Positions 25,482 through 38,002 are shown, numbered from the stretch's first letter. The stretch: DNA of 64,000 nt from Arabidopsis thaliana (GCF_000001735.4 NC_003071.7:12827151-12891150); one strand, 5' to 3'. Notes: generated by a model from the sequence alone, not told the origin. Numbers and translations are program-made.

Positions 25482-28400
25482 TCACCTGAAGTAGATAGAG
25501 ACGAGAGGAATATCGACGTCATTGTCATCTTCATCCTCACAAGCCACCACTACATCAAGATGGTTGCGATAAGGCGGTAACTCGACTTTCGCAACATCCC
25601 GAGCGAGATCCACAACCTTCTTGTCCATCCTCTCCTTGTGCCTTGTGAACATACTGTTGAACAGAAGACAGCTTCCACAAGAGATGCTGTATGCGCTAAG
25701 CCCTTTGTCCTCCAGCCACTGCAACACCTCACGAAGAGTTGGGTTTCCCTTGAGAACCCATCTGTCCCAAACTGTCCAAGCCATGTCACGGTGCTTCACC
25801 ACCTTTGGTGGAAGTGGTTCAGCCATGGAGAATAGTGGAAGTGCCAGGTTGGCAAATGTGTTTCTGTAAGCTTCCACTTTATGTCCTCCATCAAGGACCT
25901 TGTACAGCTCGAGGCAGACCAGCCCAGTAGCCATGGCTGTTGAAGTCGCAATGGCTGGGATGATTCTCCCTGCTATGAACTTTGCTTTCAGCTTGTCCAC
26001 TTCAGGGATGCTGTAATTTCTCGCCCTCATGTTGGCTAGTCCTGCTATCACATCCATGTGATAGTTTGTATCATCATCCTACAAACACATCAAATTCAAA
26101 ATGACAACACTCAGTTAAAAATTGTAAACAAGACAAGTCAATATCAGTGAAGACGATAACATTGGAGGGTAATATACCTTTTCGAACTGAATAGGTTTCA
26201 TCCTGAAGTCTGGCGACAAGTTATGCCTACACTGGTCGATCTTAGCAATGAGATCGTCGATGACTGCAGCGTCGTCCACCGAAGCAGTGGTTAAAGTGGT
26301 AGCTTTCTCATCAGTCACAATCTTTGCATCTTGCCTTGGCTCAAAGTCTGGGACTATCACTCTGTCAACAGCTTCTGCTGCTTCCTTTGGGTTCTTAGTC
26401 CACTCAGGTATCGGGATCCCAAATGTCTCTGCTCGTAAAATAGCAGTCGCTGTGATAAAGTTAAGGAGACTTGGGTCGGACGACGAGTACTGGAGTGGAC
26501 GAGGGAATCTTTTTGGAGCAGACCAGAATGGAGCTCCGGTACTAGTCGCAGCATCTTCAGGAAATGTGTATATCAATTGCTTGACACGGTTCACAAAGTA
26601 ATCCTCAAACCTAGTCACATAACATAACAAACACATAAATTATTGCAAAAATCACAGACTCCACAGAGGAAGGAAACGATTTATTCCCACTTCTACATAT
26701 TGGTTGTAGCTACCTGTTGTGAAATGAAGTTACCTTATAACACTGTTCCTAGTTTTTTATTTTATTTTTTAGTTTCGTAATGATGTTTTCAACGAATAAT
26801 TAAGCAATCCTGGGATGAAGCACATGACAAAAGCATAAAATAGGAGACTGTAGCAGGACATGAGTAAGACACCGGACTATATTTCATTCCATATTACGAC
26901 TAGACTATCTAACTAACTATTAAGAGTGATATTACCTCAGTCGTGCCCAGGTTAAGCAGTCTTGGAAGGTCTCACACTTCTCCTTTTCAAGGCACTCAAC
27001 AATCCTCTCCAATGTGTCCCTCGCCTGAGCATCACCAGCACTCATCATTGAGTTAGTGTACTCAACTGGGCTAGAAAGATATGCATTCACTTCAGCGGGA
27101 GTCTTCTCCAGCAGACCCTCAAACTCAGAGCGAGCCCAAGTTAAACAGTGATCAATGTTATGCGGGAAGGAATGCACTGTACACATGGGGGCCTGTTTCT
27201 CTGGTGGGTCCCTTGAGGCACCGTAATTTTCAGTTAGATGTGGGATAACCGACTGTGTGTTGCACTTTGTACCAAGAGTTCCAGACTCAAGGAGAGGCTT
27301 CTGGAAATACAAGCACCTCGAATCAACATAGAGCCTCGCATTAACATTATCCAGTGCATTGACGACAACAGTTAAGTTCTCCCAGAAGGCATCGTCAAAT
27401 ACATTCTCAGTCTCCGCGCCAACACGGTTTTGCAGGGCCTCAATGTTGAAGCGAGGATTTATAACAGCAGCAGCCGAAGCAGCAACTGTGGATTTAGCCT
27501 GTCCAATGTTCCAGTCACGGAACAGAAATTGACGACTGAGGTTACTCTTCTCAATGATATCATCATCTGTCACTGTCAGCTTCCCTTGGCTTCCACAAGA
27601 AACCCCCATCAGAGCCAAATTTTTCAAGAACTCACAGCCAAGAGCACCAGACCCTACTGTGAAAACTTTAGCATCTTCAAGTTTCTTCTGGAACTTGGCC
27701 CCAAATACAGATATTTGGGCATCATACCGGCTGTTTCTTGGTGCAAAGTCACTCGAGTCCACAGGTTCAGAGGGGAGTGACTCCACTGAATCAAAGTAGA
27801 AAAACTGATAAACAAAAAGAGTCACAACATCAGATCCCAATACGAAACTTTAAACAATATAAATGTATCAAAAAAAGAGGAAACAGCTGTAACTTCCCAC
27901 AACATAAAACATTAGGAAAAAGGAGAGATGCGTATTAGATAATGTTCCTTATTTTCATTAGAATTTCTATTTCTTTATTTACTTTATCTAAACAGCTTTC
28001 ATTTAGCTTCTAATATATTACATAGGGATGAAGAGAGCTTAGGAATTAATTACTCTTGGGTGTATTTCAACTTCTGTCTTGTTACTTTGATTCGGTTTTA
28101 ACAAAAGAGAGCTTTGAGTTTAAATTCTAGTGTTTAAAATTCTTAACTCGAACAGAGAACTTGGCATGCAAAGACTAAATATGTGTTCTCACAAGTCTAT
28201 AGAAAAGAAATTTTACCTGGAAGAGAGGATGAAATTTTCCAGAGCAAGCTTTAACAACCTCCTGTCCAACAATACCGCCAAACATTGCAGCCATAGGATT
28301 CAGGACAGCCTTGGCTCCAAAGGAAAAGTGTCTTAGAAGCTTCTGATCAACATTCTCCACCTTTAAATCACCCTGCCCGGTATTGATGGCTGTGGCAATC

Positions 28401-30219
28401 GATATAAGCTTCTGAGCGTCCTCTTCTGAGCCAGCAACAGGAAATCTGCCAGCTTCAGCTTTAAAATGATCAAGTGCCTGGAATGCTAAGTGAAGGAGTG
28501 GAGGCCGATCAAACTTAGAGAAATCACTAAATAGAAAATCCCCTGGATCCTTAAGCGCTTCCCTCAATGGCTTGAAATTCAGTAACTTTGGCTGTTTCAC
28601 TTGAGTGACAATACCACCCTTCACATATGTTCCATAGTTAGTAGTGTCCTCATCAAGGGTGAATGAATATGGCCGTGTACTTTTTATCTTCCTTGGTTTC
28701 CCATCATTCAATTCTGTCATACCCTCAACTTCTGAGAAAACAACTAGGTCACCATCTTCAAACTCAAGCCTCTCATCGTCGACACAGGAAATAAATGCCT
28801 GGTTCTCATTAGAGATAGACGCAATGATGCCTGTATGGGGTTCCTCTCCATCAACATCAAGAACCGCAAATTCAGGCCCAAAATCACAAAAGACAGAGCC
28901 GAAAAGACCCCTGACATCAGCCTTGACAAAAGCGATAGGAGGCTGATGGCTGTGACAATAGTCATCAAATTCGATTGCTCTTTCCATGCTTATGTCAGAG
29001 AATACAACAACCTGTTTGGCACAAAAGTAGATGTATCAGCGTAAAACCCGCCAACAAGAAACACACACCAATGAGAAAAGTGTACACCAATCTTCCATAT
29101 CAATATCAATAAACACTAGAAATAGCCTAACACTAAATGAGACAAAACCCATCTCTTATATGCAACGAAAATAGAACAACCCACTCTTATGTTACTCATT
29201 CAGTTACAGTGTTATCATAAACTCACAAGTAATCTACAGAACGATACAGTACACAAAAGACTCAGACCATATAGAACCAATAACAAGACAAATGAGTTGT
29301 CTACAAACCTGGAAGCCAGAAAGATCCTCTTTGTTTAAGCTTTTGGTCAAGCTAGAGACAACCACAGCATTGTTAAGATCCTGTAACTTCTGAACAGAAG
29401 CATCTGCTCTATTCTTGCCAACATCATCCTCCGAGAAAACAAAGTTGCTTGATAAGTCCCATAGCTCTACAACTCTTTCATCATGCAAGGTCACAGACTT
29501 CACACCAGCAAGTATAAGATTCTTGGCTGAAGAAAATCAACAAATAAAACAAAAACTGAATGAGAAAGCAATCGACTAAAAAGTATCATTAACAGTTCAC
29601 ATTTACCATGCATCTTAGAAAACTGGCATATAACGAAACCCCAATAACAAAGATATCGAACAACTAAGGAACATCAGGAAGCTACTAAGATTTGGATGTT
29701 GAAGAATACCAGCAATCACAGATCAGGAGAACCAAAACAAAACAACTAAAGAGTAAAATCTTTGAAGATGACACAATTATTCACAGCTTCTAATAACGAC
29801 GCATACGAAAACAGTGTTTCTACAAGTTTCAAAAACCAAAGAGACGAGGGAGACCACAATCTCAACATAAAACCAATGAAGTACATACCAATCTCGGCAC
29901 CAAGACCGTGCATCCCCGAGATGAGAACATTGGAAGCAAAGAGACGCCTCATAGTCTCACGACCATAGACGGCGAGCTGGCGACTGTGCAGATCTTCATC
30001 AATCTCCTGACGGTTCGAATTACCAAAAGCCATGTCGATTTGCTGAACGACGCTATCGCCGTGAAAACCCCTGCTACTACCAGAAGCTAAAATCGAAGAA
30101 GACTTATCAGACGAAGATTCAGTGAAATCGATACGGCGTTTCTTAGATGATGCTAAATCGGAACCGATGATGGTATTATCGTTCTTATCGTTAGCTTCAC
30201 TAGCTCGCTTGTGAAGCAT
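25482..30219 (-). CDS. UBA1: Ubiquitin-activating enzyme E1
   Basis: The E1 enzyme adenylates ubiquitin with ATP and holds it as a thioester before transfer to E2 enzymes, in nucleus and cytosol. The 1080 aa protein has six coding exons: 29889-30219, 29309-29526, 28217-29011, 26936-27804, 26178-26610, 25482-26078. The N-terminal (inactive) ThiF repeat contains [15 protein letters not shown]. The second repeat has the ATP-binding VGSGALGCE at about 498-506. The catalytic cysteine is in [13 protein letters not shown], at about residue 656. The C-terminal ubiquitin-fold domain ends [10 protein letters not shown]. The start at 30219 (MLHKRASE) is favoured over in-frame upstream ATGs because those lie in an apparent 5' UTR intron (donor at 30360, acceptor at 30236). 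A paralogue, UBA2, exists elsewhere in the Arabidopsis genome. Confidence 0.96.
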
Positions 30220-31289
30220 AAAGTGATGAAAAAACCTGGAGAAAACATGTGAAATTCCCATTAGATTAGAGAACACTGAAGAGAGAAAATCCGATCAGAA
30301 TTGAAATACCTAACCCTAGATTGATTCTTCGGAAGCTATGAGAAGGAAGATAAAACGTACCTTTGAGGAAAGCAGACGAGAGAAGATTGGAATCGGAAAA
30401 GAGAAAAAGTTTTTGAGATCTGAAAATTGAAATTGAAGTGACGAATTTTGCAGAAATCTCTAAGATTTATTTAAGAGAGACGGGCGAACGAAAGGGGTTC
30501 GGTTGTGGGGGGATATGAAACGATGACGTTTTAACGGTTAAGGTTTGATTTGTCGCTCTTTCTCCGCGTGATTGTGACGGCAACTCTCTGACCGGGGGAC
30601 ACGCGTCCGTCACTATTTCAAGACCAGATCCGGTTTAGTTAATTTCTTATGGATCCTTCTTATGAATCTGTATTAAATCTGAAATATTGCTTTCTTTTTT
30701 TAATTACCAAGTTCAAAAAAACTCACATCTTCTTTTGGATAACTGGAAACTTTAATATTATAATTAAATATTAGATCAATTTCCAGCTATGAATATTATA
30801 ATTAAATACATTTTCTTCTAAAGTTTCTCAAAACAATCTTTTGAAAAAAAATTCATGACTTTCTATGACTTTATTTTGTGAAAGAAAATGTAGAAAGTCA
30901 TGAACCAATAACATAATAATTTAAATCATAAACAATCAGAGATTTTTTTGTTTTAATAGAATAACACAAAAAATTTACTGACTTTATAAAAGTATGAATT
31001 CAATAATCTAAAATTTATGAAGATTTTTAGATTACTTTTTACAAATCTTTAATGAATAACACAAACTTTTAACATACTTTTAAATTTTTTTGATTAAATA
31101 ACAACAGATTCTACATGATACTTTAAGTCACTAAAACTCTTTTGAAATCATAAACCAATAACACCTCCTTAACTCGTGGTTAGTTTATACAAAAATAAAA
31201 CTCTATAAATTAATACTTGATAACTTACTTAATCACTATATTAATAAACGATTGTAAATTGAAATTTAACTTATGATTAGTTTGGTTAA
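30220..31289. other. UBA1 promoter and AT-rich spacer
   Basis: The UBA1 5' UTR (with an apparent intron 30236-30360) and promoter extend to about 30620, including TGACG motifs and an ACACGCGT stretch. From 30700 the DNA is strongly AT-rich, with a 14 bp perfect inverted repeat at 30852-30865/30891-30904 and the near-repeated phrase accaataac. This resembles old repeat DNA, but no terminus could be defined. Confidence 0.5.
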
Positions 31290-31960
31290 AAGTGTAGATT
31301 TTGGAGTTGATGTTGCAATTCCATGGATAGACGATCTTGAAATATTTGATCGCAGTCCATGGGAGTGAGATTTCATCAACTTTCAATTTCTAGAGGGAGA
31401 AAGCAACAAGTCGTGGGTCTTCTTTTATCCAACTAAAAATGTTCATCTTGGATATTTTAATTGCAATGGTGCTCTTATAAAGTGGGGCAGTGTCAATTAC
31501 TATGTTCATCAGTTTCAAATGGGTCAAGAAGTTGTGAGCACTTCTTCTAAACTAGCTTACTTAAGGTATCATGATGATTTACCCATAGAGTTTGTGGATG
31601 ATTGGCTAAAAGGATGGAGTTTGGCAGAGTATAACTACAAAGGCAAAAGTCTCTACACTCTCAATTTCTCACCTCAGGCCAAGTCATTCATCACCCTAAG
31701 AAAAAACAAAAATGGAGTTGTGCAAAATATCTTCCCAAGACGAGTACTAATGATGCTGGTAAAAGAAAGGAATCCACTGGTGCTCCCAAAACGAAGAGGA
31801 TTGCTAATAAAGACAAGGCTGACAAAGTGGCAAAGAAAACTAAAACTGGGGAAACCCTGAAGGTGAATGTACTTCAGAAGCAATACGAGTTAAAGGCATT
31901 TTGTCGAGCTCGACAGGCAGTATTGAGCTAACTGATAATGAGGGTAAGTGAAGAACTCTT
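31290..31960 (+). pseudogene. Unidentified decayed coding remnant
   Basis: A reading frame from about 31300 gives tryptophan- and tyrosine-rich sequence ([60 protein letters not shown]) that looks like folded protein rather than random AT-rich translation. It is broken by an in-frame TGA at 31366-31368 and by a frameshift near 31730, after which another frame continues with a Lys-rich tail ([19 protein letters not shown]). I do not recognise the family with certainty. It runs directly into the MAP65-like remnant, and whether the two belonged to one ancestral gene is open. Codon quality and composition clearly differ from the surrounding AT-rich spacer. Confidence 0.55.
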
Positions 31961-32019
31961 CTATTTGTAAGAAAAAAACAGCAATTTAGATATGCTTAAA
32001 AGATAAGTTATCTTGTCAG

Positions 32020-32694
32020 GTGATCGTGCTCTATCTGATATTGGTGCTGCATTGGATGCTAATATGAGGAAGCAAAATCTGAAGCTTTAAGAAGGAAAGG
32101 CATAATAGATGCAGTTGAAACCTGGAAGCAAGCTAAGGAAGAAGAAAAATGGCTTCGTGACTACGAAAAGGTAGGTGAAGACCTGTGATACATCAAGAGA
32201 AGATTGACTTGATTAAAGTAAGCATTTCTTATTATATATTCTTGATCGTCTTTATAGGATGGAAACCTCTTCAATCTTGTAACTCGTAAGAGGAGAGTAC
32301 GAACACTTAGAACGTGCTAAGAGTCTTGTCATGCAAATTCCTGGTGAGTCTTTATACGCGTAACCCTATTACCCTCTCTTTTTGAAGTAATGAACAAAGA
32401 CTTAAGATGATAGTATTGTGTTTCTTTTCTAAGCCATGATTGAAGATCTAATCATTGAAGTGAAGGCTTGGGAAAAAGAAAGAGGAATCCCCTTCTTATA
32501 TGATAAGGAAACACTTTAATGTAAACTTGTTGATTAAGCTTGTTTTTCTGATTCTGATATTGATTTGAGTAAACTTTGTGCATGTGGTTTGATAAAGCTA
32601 GCTTTTGATGTATGCCTCTGTTCTTTCTTTTTATCCCCTAGCACCCATTATTACAACTTTTGGAGGAGGAGATTGCAAATTGATTTGTATCAGT
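32020..32694 (+). pseudogene. MAP65-like microtubule-associated protein pseudogene fragment
   Basis: Exon-like blocks with retained splice signals encode [20 protein letters not shown] then [49 protein letters not shown] then IPFLYDK, and PLLQLLEEEIAN. These match the order and spacing of the conserved C-terminal core of plant MAP65 proteins (E-E-E-x-W-L-x-D-Y, RA-x-x-LV-x-x-IPA, AWE-x-E, FLYD, PLL-x-x-LEE) as I know the family. Exon borders such as 32170|gtaggtg, tttatag|32259 and 32342|gtgagtc are intact. Frameshifts occur near 32070 and near 32310, and the rest of the protein is absent, so it cannot make a normal MAP65. Functional MAP65 proteins bundle microtubules. This copy appears dead. 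Confidence 0.6.
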
Positions 32695-32713
32695 AGCTAC
32701 TGATACAAATCAA
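32680..32713. repeat. Perfect 34 bp palindrome
   Basis: Two 17 bp arms (left arm ttgatttgtatcagtag, right arm its exact reverse complement) meet without a spacer at AGCT. It sits exactly at the end of the MAP65-like remnant and overlaps its terminal codons. Confidence 0.9.
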
Positions 32714-33249
32714 GTGAAGTTAGTTCTGTAAAGGTGGAGAAATTTGCCAGAGAGGAATTGCATCAACTGTTGTTTGCCCGTGACTGAGGATGAACTCGAG
32801 TGTGTAAGAGGTTGCATGGAACAGAACAAACACACTCTGCCTTTTTCTTTATTCTTTCAAACAGTTGGTATTCAAGAAATTGTAGAGAAATAATGCACTA
32901 ACAAAATGTAGCAGAGATTTTTCATGCAAAGAACCATCAATATGTCTGTCTAAATACCTTATATATTCAAATTTAATATGTTGGTAAGTACAAATCAAAT
33001 GGAATAGTTTTAAAAATTTGTAATTCTAAAAGGACCACAAACTCTTGTCCTTGTTTGTTTATAGTTGGATGAGGTATGTAAATTAATGTAAACCTCAAAA
33101 ATCGAACTGAGAATACAGAGTAGAAAAATTCTTCGAACTTCAATCAAATAAATTATTTGGTTGAATACACTCGCTAAATAAGATACACTAAAACAAAAAT
33201 TGTCAAATCAAGTATATGGCTGGCCTATTCAAACGTAAGCAAGACACTA
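32714..33249. other. Spacer between pseudogene and FLX 3' end
   Basis: It contains short coding-like text (for example VEKFAREELHQLLFARD read from about 32735) that may be a further relic of the adjacent pseudogene, then AT-rich DNA and the probable FLX 3' UTR. No intact gene. Confidence 0.45.
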
Positions 33250-34712
33250 TCACAACACACTAGAATGTTGAGTATTATTCAGAGGATGCTGCAATGGAGT
33301 AGATGGGTCTTGAGAGAGACAATCCGATGCTCTATATGCCTGAAGTGTATATTTGTGTGATGTTAAACACTACTAGAATCGAACAATGTTAAAGTAAAAC
33401 CGCAATCTTATCATAAGCGTTGAATTCAGTCAATTATGAGTTTACAACAATTCTCACTAACCAACGGATACTTGTACAAGTTGGACACTTACTAACCTAT
33501 GAACATAACTTTTTTCCCTGAGAACTAGCTATTTTGCTAAGATATCAGTTCAGAATGTAAGACAATCAGAACTTGGTATGCCAATCATTACAAACAATTA
33601 GTCCAATCTTCTCCTTCTCCATAATAATGCTAAATTAGGAGAACTTCTAACAGATGATCACGTAAAGTTACTACTTATCTATAGACTCATGTGTACCTCA
33701 TGAGTACCATTAGCCTCCGGGTATTGCCGGCCTTGACCTCCATATATATCATCGGTGTTGTTTCCATAACTTGCAGCCAATCCAGGACCTTACATCAACA
33801 AATCATCAAAACTATAAGGTGGTTTTGCAGTTAAACTGTGTAAAGCAAAAAGCTAAAAAAGACAGAGAAATTACTTGGGGTTGGAGCTGCCTCAGCAGCT
33901 GCATTTGCTTCTCTAGCTTTAGTCTCCAGATCAACCAATTCTTCCTCAAGTTTTACAATCTCTCGATTCAAATGATCGATAGTCTTCTCCATACCGCGCT
34001 CATGGTGAAGGTTACTAGCTCGTGTCTTCTTCTCCAGCTCAAGAGCAGCCCTGTTTCATATCCCAAACCTCAAACAAATTCATTACTACTCCATAAGCAT
34101 CCAAAAAACCATCATATGAGTATACACTACAAGATAACAAATCCAATGTTCCAACAAAAACAACAAAGAGAATTCAAATTTTCACCTTCCTTTACGAATC
34201 TCTCCTCGAAGAATCTCAATCTCCAATTTAACCTCAATAGCTCGATCCGAATTCGGTTTAGCCTTAGCCATCTCATCATCAAACATAGCCAATTCCGTAG
34301 CTAACTCCTGTCTATCACTACCTAACCTCTGTACATCAGACCTAACCTGACCAAGCTCAGCTCCAAGTCCATCAATCACACGAGCCTCCGCCTCCATTCT
34401 CAACGCATTCTGATAAACCTCACGCACTTTAGCTTCTCCTTCCGCTTTAACTTTAACAGCGGTTTCAAGTAACCGTTCGAGCTCACGCTTAGCTACATTG
34501 AGCTGGTCTTTGAGTCCGATGTGTGCTACAGCTAATCGTTGATTGTCGTTGAGAAGAGATTGGATTTCACGGTGTTGGATTGCGATTCGATCCTCGAGGA
34601 TTACAGATCGAGCTCGATTTCGATCGGATTCGATTAATTGAGATTCTAATAATCTTGAAGATGATGAAGTTGAAACTGCTGATGATGGAATATAACGATC
34701 TCGTCCGGCCAT
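33250..34712 (-). CDS. FLX: FLC EXPRESSOR, coiled-coil flowering regulator
   Basis: FLX is required with FRIGIDA for high expression of the floral repressor FLC (established for AT2G30120). The sequence starts MAGRDRYIPSSAVSTSSSSR, then long heptad-rich helices (IQSLLNDNQRLAVAHIGLKD through LETAVKVKAEGEAKVREVYQ and LNREIVKLEEELVDLETKAR) forming a coiled coil over about residues 20-230. Exons: 34186-34712, 33875-34050, 33697-33788 and a proposed last exon 33250-33339 giving a 294 aa product. If the third intron is retained, translation stops at 33679-33681 (270 aa). Family members (FLX-like 1-4) share the coiled coil and a poorly conserved Gly/Gln/Tyr-rich tail, of which ASYGNNTDDIYGGQGRQYPE is visible. 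Gene identity is solid. The exact 3' structure is less so. Confidence 0.85.
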
Positions 34713-37700
34713 AGTTTGCGATCTCCGATAATCTTCTCCGGTTTGTGAAAGTACTTCCCTAATTGAATTATGGTCGTTCTCTCTGTCAAAAGCTTTTTTA
34801 TTCCGAGTTCGTTGTTAAAATAAGCCGTACCATCAAAAGCTAAACTGCGCAGCGCAAAAAAAAAAAAAAAAAAAAAACGTTATGAGCCCAAACTACAGTT
34901 ATGATATGCTTGATTAAGCCCACTTGGACCAAACTAAGCCCAAATCAGAAAATTTGAGGCCGATTCAGACGTTGAAGGAATAAATTACTAGATACCTAGA
35001 GAAAGTATGTGCATCTTAAACCTTACCAAAAAAAAAAAAAAAGTATGTGCATCTTAAAAATATTCATATTAGTTTAAATATTCAAAATCTATTTACTTTT
35101 AATTAAACAAAATTTAAATATAAATTATGTGTTTATAAATAAGAGTTTGAATTTAGATTTTACAATTAAACGAGATTAATTACATTTTTGTTTAAATTTT
35201 GTATAGAAAGATTAGAATTTAAATTTTACAATTAAATAAAATTATATGTCAAATTATAAATAGCACCAATGACATTAGTTCAGTATTTTTTTAGATTGAA
35301 ATGATTCAATTGGTAAAGAAAATATTTGTAGAGTACTCCAAGATAACACATATCTAATGGTAACCTATTTATATACAAACCGGAATAAATGAAAAAATTA
35401 GTCTTCTTTAACATTCTTAAATATATAATCATATTCATATGGAAAACAAAAAGTAATCGTAAATTTGATTATGAAACTATATAGTCTAAGTTGGAAATTC
35501 TAATAAATAGTTTATTTTTGAAAAAAAGAAAAACAAAATCCTATACAATCTAATTTTGTATCGCCAAATATTACATTTATTAGTGTTTTTTCTAACGATA
35601 TACAAGTTTTTACTGACAGAAAGTGATAATCAATGATATGCTAATTGATATCGAAGGTAGAGTTAAAACTGTAAAATAAGAAAAGACGAGGCGGCAAGAG
35701 CTAGAGTCCAAGTCTACGGATTAGCACGAAGCTCTGATGTTTCAGATTGCTTCTTTTTGTTTCTTACAGAATCTTACAGACTTATTAAATTCCGACATAA
35801 ACAGAAACTCATTTCTTTCACTCATTCAACTAAAGTTTAAGCAAAAACCAAACCCTCAGGTCTTTAAAGTTTTTTTTTTTTTTTGTCCCAACTCTTCAAC
35901 ACAAAAGAGACTTCAATAAATTTTAACTGAACTCAGTCAAACATTGCTTCTTGTCTCCTCCCCCACCGTTTCCAAAGATTTTATTTTTTTCTTTGGGTAA
36001 GAAAATAAAATAGAAACAAAAGAGCAAATACCGAGAACCGAATCTTCCATGTCATCTCAAAGCATTTAATGATGTGCATCGAGTCTCACATGCTTATTTT
36101 TCTCCGAGGTGCCCAAAGATGTCTGTTCTCTCTTCTTCTTCTTTTTTTGTCTTCTAAAATTTTGATTAAATGTTTAGTTTAGAGAATTATTTAGTTCTTC
36201 TTTCTTTTGAATGATTCTAAAATACATTAGCAAGAAGAACCACTTCCCAATGTGACAGTTCTAATTCTAAAATATATCCCTCCATTAACACCTAAACTAT
36301 TTATTCTTCCTCTAGAGTGGTCCTATTAACTGAGTCATTTTCTTTTCTATAATTCCTTTTAGTACTAATTAACTATATAGGGATTTAATGATCCTAAGCT
36401 CAAATTATATTTCCACTCGGACTTTGCATAGTTACAAATTTTGTGGGGTTTTTCTGTTACAAAAATGAAGAAGAAATACCGAGTTAGCTTTTTTTAAAAA
36501 AATTTAGCTTTCTGTTTTCCTTATATTTACTAATTCTAATAAAAAGCAAAATAATATCCAAGTCTTGACACTTCTAATCTTACCGTAAAAACATAGAGTA
36601 AAAGTTAGAAATAAAACACTGAAAATTAGTTATAAAAAAAATCATCAATTGACGATGTTGGTAGATATATCGAAATTTGGTCATTCAACTATTTAAAAAT
36701 TCATTAGAAAAAATATGCTGATCATAAATATTAAATTGTAGTTCTTTTTTATATAATCATTTATTTTGTTGATTAGTAAATTTAAACTTACAACCCAAAA
36801 AAAAAAAAGATGTAGTTGACTGTTGGTTTAATTTGTAGACTTAGTTACGTTAGGGGTTGATTGTGATTTAGTCACTTAGGTTGAACTACTTTAAATATAA
36901 TGAATTAAACTAATCTTGAGATGCATGTTCTTTTTTAATACAACTTGATATGATATCGATTTGGAGGGGCAGTAAGACAATTCTAGATAAATCTGATGCA
37001 TCATACATTAATTGTGGGGGCCTAGCTACACACCCAAGTTGATAATTTTGTGAATAAAACTACTCATTAATTAATATATACATAAAATATGTGAAACATT
37101 ATGCTTGTCATCAAGCGAATAAGTTTGTAGAGATTATTGTGGGCGATGGTCACAAGCTAGTCAAATGGTTTTTTCATGCATGTCCCCGCTATTTTGGGGT
37201 TAAAAACATTCCTTAGATGCATCACATGAATTTGATATATTATTAAGAATCATAACCACTTTCTAACACTATATATAGTTTCTAGGGTTATGGAGTATGT
37301 TTTTCTTGGTAGATGATATATTTTTATTTTAACTAAAAAGGTCGAAATTCTTGAATAAGATAGTACCAATTTAGGTCAGGTGTTCAATTTTTTGTTGAAC
37401 GTGTATATTTTAGCCATTGCGATTTTATATATTCGTGACAACTGCAATATTTGGAAATTAGTATAGGCTCATCATTTATTCTAATGGAAAATGTAAAGTA
37501 GAAACTGTAAATTAATTAGTGAGATAAATTACTTAGTAAAAATGAAATTAATTAGTGAGATAAATAAGAAGGAGCCAAGGAAAGCTATGAGAGTAAAAGA
37601 GAGAAGTTTCACTTGGGAAAGAGTGGATTAGAAAGCTTGGACTCATGTGGAATTCATTTAATGTGATGGTTGAAACATTTCTTGAGGCTTTTATCAAAAC

Positions 37701-37953
37701 ACCATTTATTTTAAGAATCTCTTCAGACATTAATTAGGGTTTTCTTAAAAAAACACTCTAATTAGCTTTGTGTCGGATCTCGTTTTGTGGGTCTTGCATT
37801 AATTTCCTCTGGATTTATGTTGTTATTTTAATTAAATTCACACAATGGATTCTTACTTAATCCCTCTCAAGATCAATAGTTCGAAAGTGATGCATGTATC
37901 TTCGATCTCCTCATTAAGTATGGGTAATCTTGTTATGATTTATCCACGCCTTC

Positions 37954-38002
<49 letters not shown>

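Noticed and set aside
27430-27799. Plus-strand frames of 81-116 codons inside UBA1
   Set aside because: Shadows of the UBA1 adenylation-domain exon. No independent features.
33771-34304. 177-codon plus-strand open frame
   Set aside because: It is antisense to FLX exons 1 and 2. Its openness reflects the purine-rich coiled-coil codons on the other strand.
37960-37999. (TA)n tract considered as an element end or origin
   Set aside because: Simple microsatellite. Similar but shorter (TA)n at 40332-40355. Nothing structured around either.
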